The notes under the pieces are model-generated. The model did not search any database. It was not told where the DNA came from and was given only the letters and a program-made list of their open reading frames with translations. The position numbers and the translations under genes are program-made. Positions 51,049 through 60,133 of a DNA stretch of 64,000 nt are shown piece after piece. The stretch lies in assembly GCA_036725605.1 (NCBI GenBank), contig DAIMDW010000024.1, positions 1 to 64,000 on the forward strand, written 5' to 3'. This stretch comes from CALBTQ01 sp036725605. GTDB taxonomy: Bacteria > Lernaellota > Lernaellaia > Lernaellales > Lernaellaceae. Positions within the stretch are counted from its first letter, which is position 1; the number at the start of each line of letters is the position of its first letter.

Positions 51049-52308
51049 ATGAACTTGATCAAATGGTTGAGCGTTCTGGTGTTGTTCATTGCTTTGCTTT
51101 CACTCGCGTGCGGCGATGATGACGACTCTTCCGACGATGACTCTGTCGATGACGACACCGATGACGATGACTCTGTCGATGATGATACGACCGATGACGA
51201 CTCTACCGACGATGATGACGACGATGACGACGACACCTCTCCCGACGACGACACCGGCGACGATGACGGCGAAGCGACCGAACTGTTGGTCATCGGCGAA
51301 GACGGCAACGGGGCGGGCTTCAGTCTGCGTCGGCAGTCGGACGGTTGGTTGCGCGAGAATTTTCCCGCTCAGGGCATCGCCAATAGTTTCCTGGGGCCGT
51401 CATTTTTCCTGGCGGGCCGGACGGGTTGGCAGGCGATTAATGTCGCCTACAGCCTGACGCTGGATTATCGGTTGCTGGTTTACGATCCGCAGAACGGTTG
51501 GTCGCTCGACGCCGCGCACCTGCCTCAACAAGATTCTTTTAACGTGTCGGCGTTGTTCGCGCCGGAAGCGGACAACCTTTGGGCGGCGACGGCTTCCTTT
51601 ACCTTCGGGAATTTCATCTTCGCGCTGTTGTCGTATGTGGACGGCGAACCGACGGCGATCGCCCCGGCGACCAACGGTTACATGTTCATGGACTTCACCC
51701 GGCCCGACAATGGTTATTTTATCGGTACATATTGGATGGAGGCGGCGATCGTCGGTTATTGGAACGGTCAGACAATGAGCCGGCTGGAAGTGCCGGCCGG
51801 GTATGAAGAGGGATTGTTCTGGTCGCTGATGACGGTCGGCGACAACGAGAGCCTGATTTTCTTGACGGAAGGCGAGTGGCTCGACAGCACGCTGCTGCAT
51901 CTGCAGAACGGTCAGTGGTCGGTGGTGGGAGCGCCGGCGGGCTGCGCTGATCCGGGCACGATCATCGCGTTTTCGTACGGCCACAACCGGGACGCGGAAA
52001 CGGGCTACGCGATCGTGCCGACCTACCGTCAAGGCAAAACCGATGCGCTGTGGGAGTGCCGCGCCGGGCAATGGTCTTGCCGCGAACCGCAACAGTCGAT
52101 CCATGTGGTTTCCTCGCTGGTGCTACGCGACGGGCGGGTGTTCGTGCTGGGCACGAGCGCGGGCAACGCGGTGTTGTACGAAGTGCTGGCCGATCGCCTG
52201 GAGGAGGTGGAACTGCCCAACGTCGACCTGAAACCGCGTTGCCTGCAGGCCATCGGTCCGCTGGCGCCGAAGTACAATGCCTGCAACAAATTTTTTCTCC
52301 ATCAGTAA
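51049..52308 (+). CDS. Lipoprotein with Asp-rich linker after the lipobox (paralogue)
   Basis: A protein of 419 residues, tandem paralogue of the preceding gene. The ATG follows CGGAGTTAACC. The signal ends LSLA|CGDDDD, then ~58 Asp-rich residues (DDSVDDDTDDDDSVDDDTTDDD), then the same propeller-like body (GPSFFLAGRTGWQAINV, GYMFMDFTRPDNGYFIGTYW, YEEGLFWSLMTVGDN) and the end LPNVDLKPRCLQAIGPLAPKYNACN, which is shared with the neighbour. The C-terminal Cys-containing end is CNKFFLHQ. Confidence 0.82.
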   Translation: MNLIKWLSVLVLFIALLSLACGDDDDSSDDDSVDDDTDDDDSVDDDTTDDDSTDDDDDDDDDTSPDDDTGDDDGEATELLVIGEDGNGAGFSLRRQSDGWLRENFPAQGIANSFLGPSFFLAGRTGWQAINVAYSLTLDYRLLVYDPQNGWSLDAAHLPQQDSFNVSALFAPEADNLWAATASFTFGNFIFALLSYVDGEPTAIAPATNGYMFMDFTRPDNGYFIGTYWMEAAIVGYWNGQTMSRLEVPAGYEEGLFWSLMTVGDNESLIFLTEGEWLDSTLLHLQNGQWSVVGAPAGCADPGTIIAFSYGHNRDAETGYAIVPTYRQGKTDALWECRAGQWSCREPQQSIHVVSSLVLRDGRVFVLGTSAGNAVLYEVLADRLEEVELPNVDLKPRCLQAIGPLAPKYNACNKFFLHQ

Positions 52309-52429
52309 TTCCCGCGGTCCGGCGGCTGGTCCGTCGTCACGCCTTGCGTTTTTTCTGATGGTATGAAAACATGCCGATTCTTGTTCGGTGAATGGGGAAC
52401 AATTTATCACTACGTGTAAGGAGGAAGTC

Positions 52430-54388
52430 GTGCGACTCAATCGTTTATTGCTCATCCTGATCGCCATCTTCATGATCGGCGGAATGCTGGGCTGCCAGCA
52501 GGGCGGGAAATTTGAGCCGTACACCCAGGACCGGGTGAAACTGACCGACGCCGACCGTGACGCGCTGGTCGCCGCCGCGCGCGGCTATCTGACGCAGGAC
52601 GGCTTCGATCCGAAGGGTCTGTCGGAAACGCTGACGAAGAAATACAACAAAGACGTGTTCGTCACGGCCTTCGCGCCGCGCACCGCGTTCATCCGCGCCC
52701 ATGCGCAGAAAGACTCCGTCGCCGCGTCGCTCAAGGCGGCTTGCGCCGAGTTGAAAAGCGACGCCGGTTTCAAGAGCCGCTTCAAGGATCAGATGTCCGA
52801 TACGCGCATCGCCGTGCACGTGATCGACAACGTGACGCCGCTGACCACGCGTCGCATCGCGCGGCTGCGGCGGATCGTCGAGCCGGGGTACCACGGTCTG
52901 GTCGTCGAACATCTGGGCAAACGCACTTTCCAGCTCGGCGAAGACGTGGTCTTCAACGGTTGGGGCATGAAAGGCTTCAACGACAAGGACCGCGTGATGG
53001 GCAAAAAGCTCACCCGGCTGTGCCTGGATAAAATCCGCCGCGAAGCCAAGATGACCAAAGAGGAGTTCAACGAGGCGCCGCTGTCGTACTTCACCACGCA
53101 CGCGATGGTCGAGGTCGAGCCCAACGGCAAAGCGGTGGAAACCTACCGCGCGATGATTCTGCCGCCGCGCAAACTGTCGCGCAAAGACGCGCTGGAAGCC
53201 GCGTGGCTGGCCGCCGGCCACCTGGCGATGCACACCGATCCCGAAGGCCAGATGGGCTATCACTATCGGCCGATTCCCGACAAGTTCACCAACGGCTACA
53301 ACATCGTGCGGCACGCGGGCAGCGTGTGGGGCCTGTTCGGCGCGTACAAGGCGACCGGCGACGTCACGTTGTTGGAAGCGGGCCGGCGCGCGCTGGATTA
53401 CCTCAGCCACTCGATCGTTGTGCCGCCGGAAAACAAGGACATCGCGTTCCTGGATTACAAGGGCCGCGCCTACCTGGGCACCAACGCCCTGGCCGCGATG
53501 AGCCTCTGCGAGATTCCGCAGGAGCTGCTCACGCCCGAGTGGAAAGCCAAGCGCGAGATGTTCGGCAACGGCCTGATGGCCTTCCAGGTGCCCGACGGTC
53601 GGTTCTACAAGAGCTGGGACGAGGTCAAAGCCGGCGGGCCGGTGCCCGATCCGCAGCCGCGCTACTTCCCCGGCGAGGCGTTTTTGGCGTACATGAAACT
53701 CTACGAGCAGGACCAACAGGACAAGTGGCTCAAAGCGGCCAAGCTGTGCGCCGACTGGCAGATCGACGATTACAACAAGAATCCCAAGCAGCAGCCCGAC
53801 GCGTGGGTCGTGCAGGCGCTGTGCAAACTGTATCGCTACACGAAGGACGAGCGCATTCCCGACGTCGTCTGGAAGATGGTGAACTGGCATTTCCGCCACC
53901 AGTGGGGCATGCCGGAAAAGACCACCAAGCTGCCGTATGAGGATTACTTCGGCGGCGCGGACAACGCCACCCCGCCGCGCTCGACGCCCACCAGCGCGCG
54001 CAACGAGGCGAATGTCGAGGCGTGGCATCTGGCCGTGCTGCTGGGCAACAAGGAAATGGCCGACAAGCTCAGCGAGTCGGTGCAGTCGGCGATCTGGCAC
54101 AACATCGCCGACCAGTTCCGTCCGGCCAACAGCTACTGGACGCGCCGGCCCGACCGCGTGCTCGGCGGTATTCGCGGCTCGCTGATCGCCAATGACATCC
54201 GCATCGATTACAACCAGCACTTCCTGTCCTCGGCGATCAACGCGTTGGAGTTGTTCGAGCAGGCCAACGGCGACGGCGAATTCGGTCCGTTGTCCAACGG
54301 CAAAATCCTGGACGTGTACAAGCTGGGCATCGCGCCCGACGAAGCGGCTAAACGCCTGACCGGCGCCACCGCGGCCGAAGCTCAATAA
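52430..54388 (+). CDS. Lipoprotein with possible AMMECR1-like part and helical-barrel domain
   Basis: A protein of 652 residues starting at GTG after AAGGAGGAA; a longer frame upstream is unsupported. The signal ends GGMLG|CQQ. Residues ~25-260 include DADRDALVAAARGYL and EPGYHGLVVEHLGKRTFQLGED, similar to AMMECR1-type domains in arrangement (low confidence). The C-terminal ~370 residues repeat helical pairs (WGLFGAYKATGDVTLLEAGRRALDYL, AFLAYMKLYEQDQQDKWLKAAKLCADW, SSAINALELFEQ), typical of (alpha/alpha)6 barrels such as glycoside-hydrolase or prenyl-cyclase folds. A strong terminator follows. Function unknown. Confidence 0.7.
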   Translation: MRLNRLLLILIAIFMIGGMLGCQQGGKFEPYTQDRVKLTDADRDALVAAARGYLTQDGFDPKGLSETLTKKYNKDVFVTAFAPRTAFIRAHAQKDSVAASLKAACAELKSDAGFKSRFKDQMSDTRIAVHVIDNVTPLTTRRIARLRRIVEPGYHGLVVEHLGKRTFQLGEDVVFNGWGMKGFNDKDRVMGKKLTRLCLDKIRREAKMTKEEFNEAPLSYFTTHAMVEVEPNGKAVETYRAMILPPRKLSRKDALEAAWLAAGHLAMHTDPEGQMGYHYRPIPDKFTNGYNIVRHAGSVWGLFGAYKATGDVTLLEAGRRALDYLSHSIVVPPENKDIAFLDYKGRAYLGTNALAAMSLCEIPQELLTPEWKAKREMFGNGLMAFQVPDGRFYKSWDEVKAGGPVPDPQPRYFPGEAFLAYMKLYEQDQQDKWLKAAKLCADWQIDDYNKNPKQQPDAWVVQALCKLYRYTKDERIPDVVWKMVNWHFRHQWGMPEKTTKLPYEDYFGGADNATPPRSTPTSARNEANVEAWHLAVLLGNKEMADKLSESVQSAIWHNIADQFRPANSYWTRRPDRVLGGIRGSLIANDIRIDYNQHFLSSAINALELFEQANGDGEFGPLSNGKILDVYKLGIAPDEAAKRLTGATAAEAQ

Positions 54389-54406
54389 GCACAACCTCGA
54401 TAGACA

Positions 54407-54437
54407 AAAAAGGGCGGTCCGAAAGGGCCGCCCTTTT
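54407..54437 (+). terminator. Rho-independent terminator
   Basis: GGGCGGTCC-gaaa-GGGCCGCCC (54412-54433) with A-rich 5' and TTTTTT 3' sides. It ends the lipoprotein gene above. Confidence 0.88.
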
Positions 54438-54911
54438 TTAGTTATGAGTAGCAAGTTATTAGTTATGAATTGATGGAATACTACTTATTTACAGCCTCGG
54501 TGGCACTGATACGCCGAGCGAAGAGAGGCTTATCAGTGTTTATATACATACTGTTATGCTCGTTCACGTTGTTCGCTCGCAAAACAGTGCCACCCGACAT
54601 ATAAGCAAACACTGATAAACTCGCTCGCGTCGCTCGCTCGTGTATCAGTGCCACCAATTATGACTCCGGCGTCAGCCCGGGGTGAGGGCGAAACCTTCGT
54701 TCGATGGCACTGATACGCCGAACATAGAGTGTTTTGCCGGATGCCGGACCCAGATCCTGAAACCGGTTCAAGATGACATTTTCACCTTGTCATCCTCGGA
54801 CTCGACCCGGGGATCTGGCGGCAATGAGCAAAGACGCCCGCGCGCGGCCCTGCCGCGCCGGCCGAGGCTTCACACAATGACGGAAAATATAGGTCCGGGG
54901 ATTATCCCTGG
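54438..54911. repeat. Repeat cluster: family E copies and inverted family A copy 7
   Basis: At least three family E copies (GGTGGCACTGATACGCCGAG near 54498; ACTGATAAACTCGCTCGCG near 54607; GATGGCACTGATACGCCGAA near 54702) are followed by an inverted family A copy (54841-54911, ending GGGGATTATCCCTGG). No gene is seen. Confidence 0.65.
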
Positions 54912-54975
54912 CGACCGCCCTTTTCTTGTCGGCGCGGGCGATTTATCTTTGCAGGAAACCGGTGTGAGGATGTTC

Positions 54976-55365
54976 ATGCGTGGTGTCGCGATCATTGCCT
55001 TGTTGGCGTTGCTTGCCGGATGCGCGGCCGGGCCGATGGTGCCCGGCGTGGGCGGCGTGGCGCAGCAAAACGACGAAGCCCGCCAAAAGATGCTGATCAT
55101 CCGCCAGGCGCTGGAGCAGTACAAGCGCGACAACGGCCGCTACCCGACCACCGGGCAAGGTCTGACCGCGCTGCTCATGCCGCCGCCGACCAACGAGCGC
55201 GCGCTGGGCTATCGCGCGGCCGGGTATCTGCTGAACGACCGCACGCTGGTCGATCCGTGGGGCTGGTCGTTCCGCTATGTGTGCGACGACGGCTTTTTCT
55301 ACCAGTTGTATTCGGTGGGCCCCGACGGCCAAATGGAAACGGCCGACGACGTGTCGTTGCGCTGA
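54976..55365 (+). CDS. Lipoprotein with GspG-type pseudopilin C-terminal domain
   Basis: A protein of 129 residues; an ATG 6 bases earlier is also possible, GTGAGG precedes. The signal has a perfect lipobox LAGC. The rest is the T2SG (GspG) C-terminal domain: QYKRDNGRYPTTGQGLTALL, DPWGWSFRYVC, YSVGPDGQMETADDV, which includes the region that binds calcium in pseudopilins. The prepilin-type N-terminal helix is absent, replaced by a lipoprotein signal. It is probably a periplasm-facing, membrane-anchored relative, not part of a type II secretion pseudopilus. Confidence 0.8.
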   Translation: MRGVAIIALLALLAGCAAGPMVPGVGGVAQQNDEARQKMLIIRQALEQYKRDNGRYPTTGQGLTALLMPPPTNERALGYRAAGYLLNDRTLVDPWGWSFRYVCDDGFFYQLYSVGPDGQMETADDVSLR

Positions 55366-55431
55366 CCCTTGAAATTTTTCTAAAATAATAATATATAACG
55401 CCAGGCTTCTCATTTTTGGAAAGGGCAAACG

Positions 55432-55890
55432 ATGGTGGTGCGCCGTTATCGGAAGAAGTTGTTTTTCGTTTTGGCGTTGTTCGCGTTGGCGGCCTGTTCG
55501 CCCGGGGCCGCCACCAGGGCGATGTTTTCCTGCGCCGCCGTGGTGGACGAGGACGCGCTGGCCGGCTTCGACCAAGCCAAGTTCGAGGTGGCGCAGCTCA
55601 CCTTGGGCAAAATGGACAAAGCGTTGCGGGAGTACATGAAAGACAACGGGGGCGCGCCGACCACGGAACAGGGCCTGGAGGCATTGTTGTCGCCGCCGAC
55701 CGTCGGCCCGCCGGCGCCGCATTATCGGGCGGGCGGCTATTGGGCGGAAAAGAAAATCCCGCACGACCCGTGGGGCAACGCGTATCAGTACTTGTGTGAC
55801 AGCGGCTTCATCTTCGTTTTGTTCTCACGGGGACCCGACGGCAAGAGCGGAACCCGGGACGATATCGTCGTTGATTCCCACAAGTATTGA
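55432..55890 (+). CDS. Lipoprotein with GspG-type pseudopilin C-terminal domain (paralogue)
   Basis: A protein of 152 residues, with GGAAAGGGCAAACG before the ATG. The signal ends LAA|CSPG. The T2SG domain matches the neighbour: EYMKDNGGAPTTEQGLEALLSPP, DPWGNAYQYLC, SRGPDGKSGTRDDIV (the canonical GpDG...DDI end). No prepilin cleavage motif is present. Other T2SS genes are not seen nearby. Confidence 0.8.
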   Translation: MVVRRYRKKLFFVLALFALAACSPGAATRAMFSCAAVVDEDALAGFDQAKFEVAQLTLGKMDKALREYMKDNGGAPTTEQGLEALLSPPTVGPPAPHYRAGGYWAEKKIPHDPWGNAYQYLCDSGFIFVLFSRGPDGKSGTRDDIVVDSHKY

Positions 55891-55905
55891 TTCTGGAAGA
55901 ATCGC

Positions 55906-56469
55906 TTACTTCATTGTCAGGCGCGAGCCCGATTCGGCGACGATCGTGTAGCCGTCGTCCAGGACGCGGTACTTGATTTTGCGCAGGGTCAGCGGGTCGG
56001 TGTTGAACGCCGCCTCGACGTTGAGGAAATTCTGCTGCCGGCTGAAGCGGAACCACTGCAACTGCCCCGCCTGTTCGCTGACGGCGATTTTTTTGCCGAG
56101 CTTGGTCGGCATTTTTATATCGTGACGCTCCAGGTCGGCGGGCGCGTCGAAAACGTAATTGAACGACTCGATCTCTTTGCCTTGCTTTTCGTTGGGCTCT
56201 TTCCAGACGCGGCTGATGTCCAATACGGCCAGCACCCGCACGTTGCTGCGCGTGATGCGCACGTGGCCGGTTTCCTTCGGGGCCAGCACCAGCAGGATTT
56301 CGCCGCCGGAGTAACCCACCGTGGGGTTGAGGACCTGGGCGATCACCGGGGCCATGTCGAGGCCGCCTTGTTCGATTACTTCCATTTCCTTTTTCTGGCA
56401 AGCCGTCAGGGCGAGCGAGAAAACGACGAGAACCACCAGCAACGGGCGAATCGCAGCGAACAGTTTCAT
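55906..56469 (-). CDS. Lipoprotein (hypothetical)
   Basis: A protein of 187 residues with a perfect lipobox LTAC. The mature part is beta-rich (GEILLVLAPKETGHVRITRSNVRVLAVLDI, FNYVFDAPADLERHDIKMP). It ends 16 bases from the convergent GspG-like gene. Function unknown. Confidence 0.75.
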   Translation of the reverse strand: MKLFAAIRPLLVVLVVFSLALTACQKKEMEVIEQGGLDMAPVIAQVLNPTVGYSGGEILLVLAPKETGHVRITRSNVRVLAVLDISRVWKEPNEKQGKEIESFNYVFDAPADLERHDIKMPTKLGKKIAVSEQAGQLQWFRFSRQQNFLNVEAAFNTDPLTLRKIKYRVLDDGYTIVAESGSRLTMK

Positions 56470-56683
56470 GGCGCCGACTGCCTTTCCGGTTTGAGAGTAA
56501 AGTTGCCCAGGGCAAACTGTAAGGATTTACCGGCGAATGTCAATAACCCTAACATCTTGATATTCAAAGCCAAACGATGTGCGTTCGCTTGACAGGCTTC
56601 GGCGCGGCCTTACCTTTGCCTTACGTGGCCGCCCTTGGGGGAGGCAAGAAAAGATAGCAACTGAAAAAAAAGGAAACCAAGCC

Positions 56684-57142
56684 ATGGCCATCATCCGCAA
56701 AAACGAGAGCGCGTCGGACAACGAGCGTTGGGCGCGTCTGAACGAACGAGAATGGAACGGTTACCGTCGCAGCGGCCTGCCGGGCGACGCTTACCAAGAG
56801 GAACTGACCGGCTGTTGCTGTCCGGTCGCGGACATCTACGAAGACGACAACAGTGTTCGGTTGTCGATCGAGCTGCCCGGCCTGAGCGAAAACGATGTGA
56901 AGGTCGAGCTGGAAAACAATATCCTGACCATCGTCGGCGAGCGCCAGGCGCCCGACGAAGACGAACTGCGGCGCTTCAACCGCCTCGAACGCTGCTACGG
57001 CGAGCTGTCGCGCACCTTCACTGTCGGTCCGATGATCGACCAGTCGGCCATCGATGCGACGATGGAAAAAGGCGTGCTGATCGTCACGCTGCCCAAGCGC
57101 GAAGAGAGCAAGGCCAAGCAGATCGAAGTCAAAGTGCAATAG
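56684..57142 (+). CDS. Small heat-shock protein Hsp20
   Basis: A protein of 152 residues starting at MAIIRKNES after AAAAGGAAACC; longer in-frame starts are unsupported. The alpha-crystallin domain spans ~residues 48-145: VADIYEDDNSVRLSIELPGLSENDVKVELENNILTIVGER, then RTFTVGPMIDQSAIDATMEKGVLIVTLPK and the LPKRE-type C-terminal end. It binds unfolding proteins as an ATP-independent chaperone. A divergent cluster of Cys (CCCPVAD) in the N-terminus is unusual. Confidence 0.92.
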   Translation: MAIIRKNESASDNERWARLNEREWNGYRRSGLPGDAYQEELTGCCCPVADIYEDDNSVRLSIELPGLSENDVKVELENNILTIVGERQAPDEDELRRFNRLERCYGELSRTFTVGPMIDQSAIDATMEKGVLIVTLPKREESKAKQIEVKVQ

Positions 57143-57167
57143 CCGTCGCGACGGCGGCCAAGAACGC

Positions 57168-57198
57168 GGGGCGGACGGTCAAGCGTCCGTCCCGTCGC
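57168..57198 (+). terminator. Terminator-like hairpin after hsp20
   Basis: GGGGCGGACG-gtcaag-CGTCCGTCCC is a ~10-bp stem with one mismatch, followed by GTCGCGTTTTG. Moderately strong. Confidence 0.5.
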
Positions 57199-57317
57199 GT
57201 TTTGTTCGCCAAAACGGGATTTTCCGCAACTTGTAATTGACTTGCCGGTCGGCAAAGTGTAGAACAGCCACGACCAAATCGGGATACTTTACCGACCGTC
57301 CGAACCGGAGGTGCGCC

Positions 57318-58676
57318 GTGGAAGCCGGAAGCCGCCGCATTCATATCCTCGCCGATACCCTCCGACGGTTGCTGCATCGAAAAGCCACGGTCAACCTTGT
57401 CAAAATAATCAATAAAACGCACTCGGCCGACATGGCCTCGGCCTTCAACTACCTGTCGCACAAAGACGGCCGGATGATTTTCGAGCTGTTGCCGACGGTC
57501 GAGGTCGCCGCCGAGGTGCTCTCGGAAATGTCCATTTCCGTGCGCGAGGATTTTCTCGACGAACTGGCGCCGGAGCGGCTGGCCAAGATCTTCCAGGAAA
57601 TGTCGACCGACGACGCGGCGCAGATCATGGAGGAGATCGAGGACGAGGAGCGCCGGGCGAAGATCCTCGAATTGATGAAGGACGAGGATTCCGAAGAGGT
57701 CGAGGAACTGCTCAGCTACGAAGAGTACACCGCCGGCCGCATCATGAGCCCGGATTTCTTCGCGCTGCCCAAGACCATGGAAGCCGGCGACGCCATCCGC
57801 GAACTGCGCAAAGCCAGCGAAGCGGAGATGGTGTTTTACGTGTACGTCATCGACGAGGAGGAGGCGCTCCAGGGCGTGGTCAGCTTGCGGCAACTGGTCA
57901 CCGTGCCGCCGGAAACGACGCTCGAATCGATGATGGAAAAGGACGTCGTTTTCGTCGAGACGCACGAGGACCAGGAGGAAGTGGCGCGGCAGGTCGCCCG
58001 GTACAACCTGCTGGCGATCCCGGTCATCAACCAGGAACACAAGCTGGTGGGCATCATCACCGTCGACGACGTGATCGACGTCGTGTCCGACGAGGCGACC
58101 GAAGACTTGATGAAATTGGCCGGTACCAGCGAAGAGGAAATCACCTCGTCGTCGGTGTTTCGCAGTGCGCAGATCCGCCTGCCCTGGCTGTTCGCCAGTT
58201 GGATCGGCGGGCTGTTGGCCTCGCGGGTGATCGCGCACTTCAGCGACGCCATCGCGCAGATAGCCGCGCTGGCCGCGTTCATGCCCATCGTCGTGGGCAT
58301 GGGCGGCAACATCGGCATTCAGGCCACGACGATCACCGTGCGCGGTCTGGCCACGCATCGCCTCGCCACCGGGCGGCTGTTCCGCTACGTGTTCAAAGAG
58401 CTGAGCGTCGGCCTGGTGCTCGGAGCGATCTACGGCATCCTGCTGGGCATCGCCGGTTCGCTGCTGTACCGCGGCAACATCAGCCTGGGCCTGGCCGCCG
58501 GTCTGGGTTTGTTCACCTCGATGTGCCTGGCCTCGGTGATGGGCTCGGCGCTGCCGTTGATTTTCCACCGCATGGGCATCGACCCGGCGGTCGCCAGCGG
58601 TCCGTTCGTCACCACCACCATCGACATTCTGGGCGTCGGCTCCTACTTCATGATCGCCACGGCGATTATGCTCTAA
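57318..58676 (+). CDS. mgtE: Magnesium transporter MgtE
   Basis: A protein of 452 residues starting at GTG after CCGGAGG. The N-terminal MgtE domain (AFNYLSHKDGRMIFELLPTVEVAAEVL...LAPERLAKIFQEMSTDDAAQIMEEI) is followed by two CBS domains (TAGRIMSPDFFALP, TTLESMMEKDVVFVETHEDQEEVARQVARYNLLAIPVI) and a five-helix membrane domain (WLFASWIGGLLASRVIAHF, MPIVVGMGGNIGIQATTITVRGLA, PLIFHRMGIDPAVASGPFVTTTIDILGVGSYF). The PFVTTTIDI motif lines the Mg2+ pore in this family. recO starts 2 bases after its stop, so the two are co-transcribed. Confidence 0.96.
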   Translation: MEAGSRRIHILADTLRRLLHRKATVNLVKIINKTHSADMASAFNYLSHKDGRMIFELLPTVEVAAEVLSEMSISVREDFLDELAPERLAKIFQEMSTDDAAQIMEEIEDEERRAKILELMKDEDSEEVEELLSYEEYTAGRIMSPDFFALPKTMEAGDAIRELRKASEAEMVFYVYVIDEEEALQGVVSLRQLVTVPPETTLESMMEKDVVFVETHEDQEEVARQVARYNLLAIPVINQEHKLVGIITVDDVIDVVSDEATEDLMKLAGTSEEEITSSSVFRSAQIRLPWLFASWIGGLLASRVIAHFSDAIAQIAALAAFMPIVVGMGGNIGIQATTITVRGLATHRLATGRLFRYVFKELSVGLVLGAIYGILLGIAGSLLYRGNISLGLAAGLGLFTSMCLASVMGSALPLIFHRMGIDPAVASGPFVTTTIDILGVGSYFMIATAIML

Positions 58677-58678
58677 CC

Positions 58679-59470
58679 ATGGCCGGAAAGATTCTCACCA
58701 CGCCGGCCGTCGTCTTGCGGCGGTATCCGCTCGGCGAATCCGATCGCATTCTGGTGCTGTACACCAAAGAGCACGGGCTGATTCGCGCGGTGGCCAAGGG
58801 CGCGCGCAAATCCAAGAAGCGCTACGGCGGCATTCTGGATCTGCTGTATCACCTCGAGGTCGAACTCACGCGCCGCAAGAGCCCGCTGCTGTTGCTCGGC
58901 CACGCGCGGCTGCTCGACGCCTACCGGCCGCTGTCGCTGGAATTGATGCGGCTGGCCGCCGGATGCTATCTCGCCGAGGTCGCCGCGTCCTTCGCCGCCG
59001 AGGATCAGCCCGAGCCGGAAACCTTCAACGCGTTGACTTCTTCGCTGCGCGGTTTGTGCCACGGCCGGGATGCCGGCGCGCTCAGTCGGTTGGTCGAACT
59101 GCGCACGCTCGATCACGCGGGGCTCGCGCCGCGGCTGGATATCTGCACGGTCACCGGCCGCACGCTGCGCGAGGACGAGACGGCGGCCTTCGAACCGCAT
59201 CGCGGCGGCACGGTTTGTCTGAACAAGGCGCTGCCGCATTCGCCGCGCCTGGCGCCCGAAACGAGGCGGGCGATGTGCCGGGTGCTCGAGTGTCCGTTGC
59301 CCGAAGCGTTGCGCATCGAGTGGACGCGCGAACAGTCCGTCGAGGCGCGCGCCGCCATGCAGGCGATGATCACCTACCACACCAGCCGCCCGTTGTATTC
59401 GCGCGCCTTCGCCGAGGCCGCCGCGCGGTATCTGCGCGAGCGGAAGAAAGCGGCGGGCGCAGGTCAGTAG
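58679..59470 (+). CDS. recO: DNA repair protein RecO
   Basis: A protein of 263 residues starting 2 bases after the mgtE stop. N-terminal OB fold: TPAVVLRRYPLGESDRILVLYTKEHGLIRAVAKGARKSKKRYGG. The helical C-terminal domain has the usual LRLAAGCYLAEVA and later CTVTGRTLREDE region, where RecO proteins often bind zinc by four Cys; only a single C is visible there, so the zinc site is probably lost. RecO works with RecR in loading RecA. Confidence 0.92.
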   Translation: MAGKILTTPAVVLRRYPLGESDRILVLYTKEHGLIRAVAKGARKSKKRYGGILDLLYHLEVELTRRKSPLLLLGHARLLDAYRPLSLELMRLAAGCYLAEVAASFAAEDQPEPETFNALTSSLRGLCHGRDAGALSRLVELRTLDHAGLAPRLDICTVTGRTLREDETAAFEPHRGGTVCLNKALPHSPRLAPETRRAMCRVLECPLPEALRIEWTREQSVEARAAMQAMITYHTSRPLYSRAFAEAAARYLRERKKAAGAGQ

Positions 59471-60133
59471 CGTCGAGTCTTTCCTGTCCGACTTTTTGGG
59501 GCTTGTCGGCTCAGGTTGACCTCGATTTCCTCCAGCCCGTAGGGCGCAGGTTAGTAGCGAAGGGCGAAGCTCTGGTATAAGACGTAGCAACATCAATCAA
59601 ACCCCTGAAAGGGGTGTAGGTGATGCCCGCCGCCGGATCATGTTCACTAGTGGGTGCCACGATCTTGCCCAAAAAGCCTGGACATGCTGCCGTGAAAAGC
59701 ACACCTTTGGCTATCGCCAAAAGTGTGGCACACAGAAAAATGACCGTCATTCCGTGTGCCACAGTTTTCGCCTCAGGCGAAAGCTGTGCTCGTACACCAC
59801 CAAACACGGCCATGTACCTGCGGAACAAGACCGTGGCACCCGGCGTGTTTGGAAGAAAATGGGAAGTGCAAAAAAAAGGAAGCACAGTCGCCGGTCTGCT
59901 TGTGTTCGCCGGTCGTCGGGATTGAAAGGGGTCGGTCGGGATTTCATCCACCATGCGTCACCCCCTCCCGTAACTTTCATCTTTGATGAAAGTCTAACCA
60001 AGTATGGTTATTATTTAAAATAGTAATGAATTAGAGCCGCTTTTCACTCCTTATTTCAGGCTGTTTTCCTTGATTATTCGCTTGCGCCTTTGCTTAAATA
60101 CCGTTAGCATCTCCCGCCGGAAGGAAAGGACCG
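59471..60133. repeat. Gene-free spacer with family B repeats
   Basis: It contains the family B hairpin at about 59700-59734 and the related GTGTGCCACAGTTTTCGCCT hairpin at about 59753-59790. Short ORFs pass through these repeats and lack ribosome binding sites. The 150 bases before 60134 are AT-rich and presumably hold the promoter of the glycosyltransferase gene. Confidence 0.55.

Noticed and set aside
57129..58568. Large antisense ORF over mgtE
   Set aside because: It is a low-complexity shadow of the mgtE gene in a GC-rich genome.
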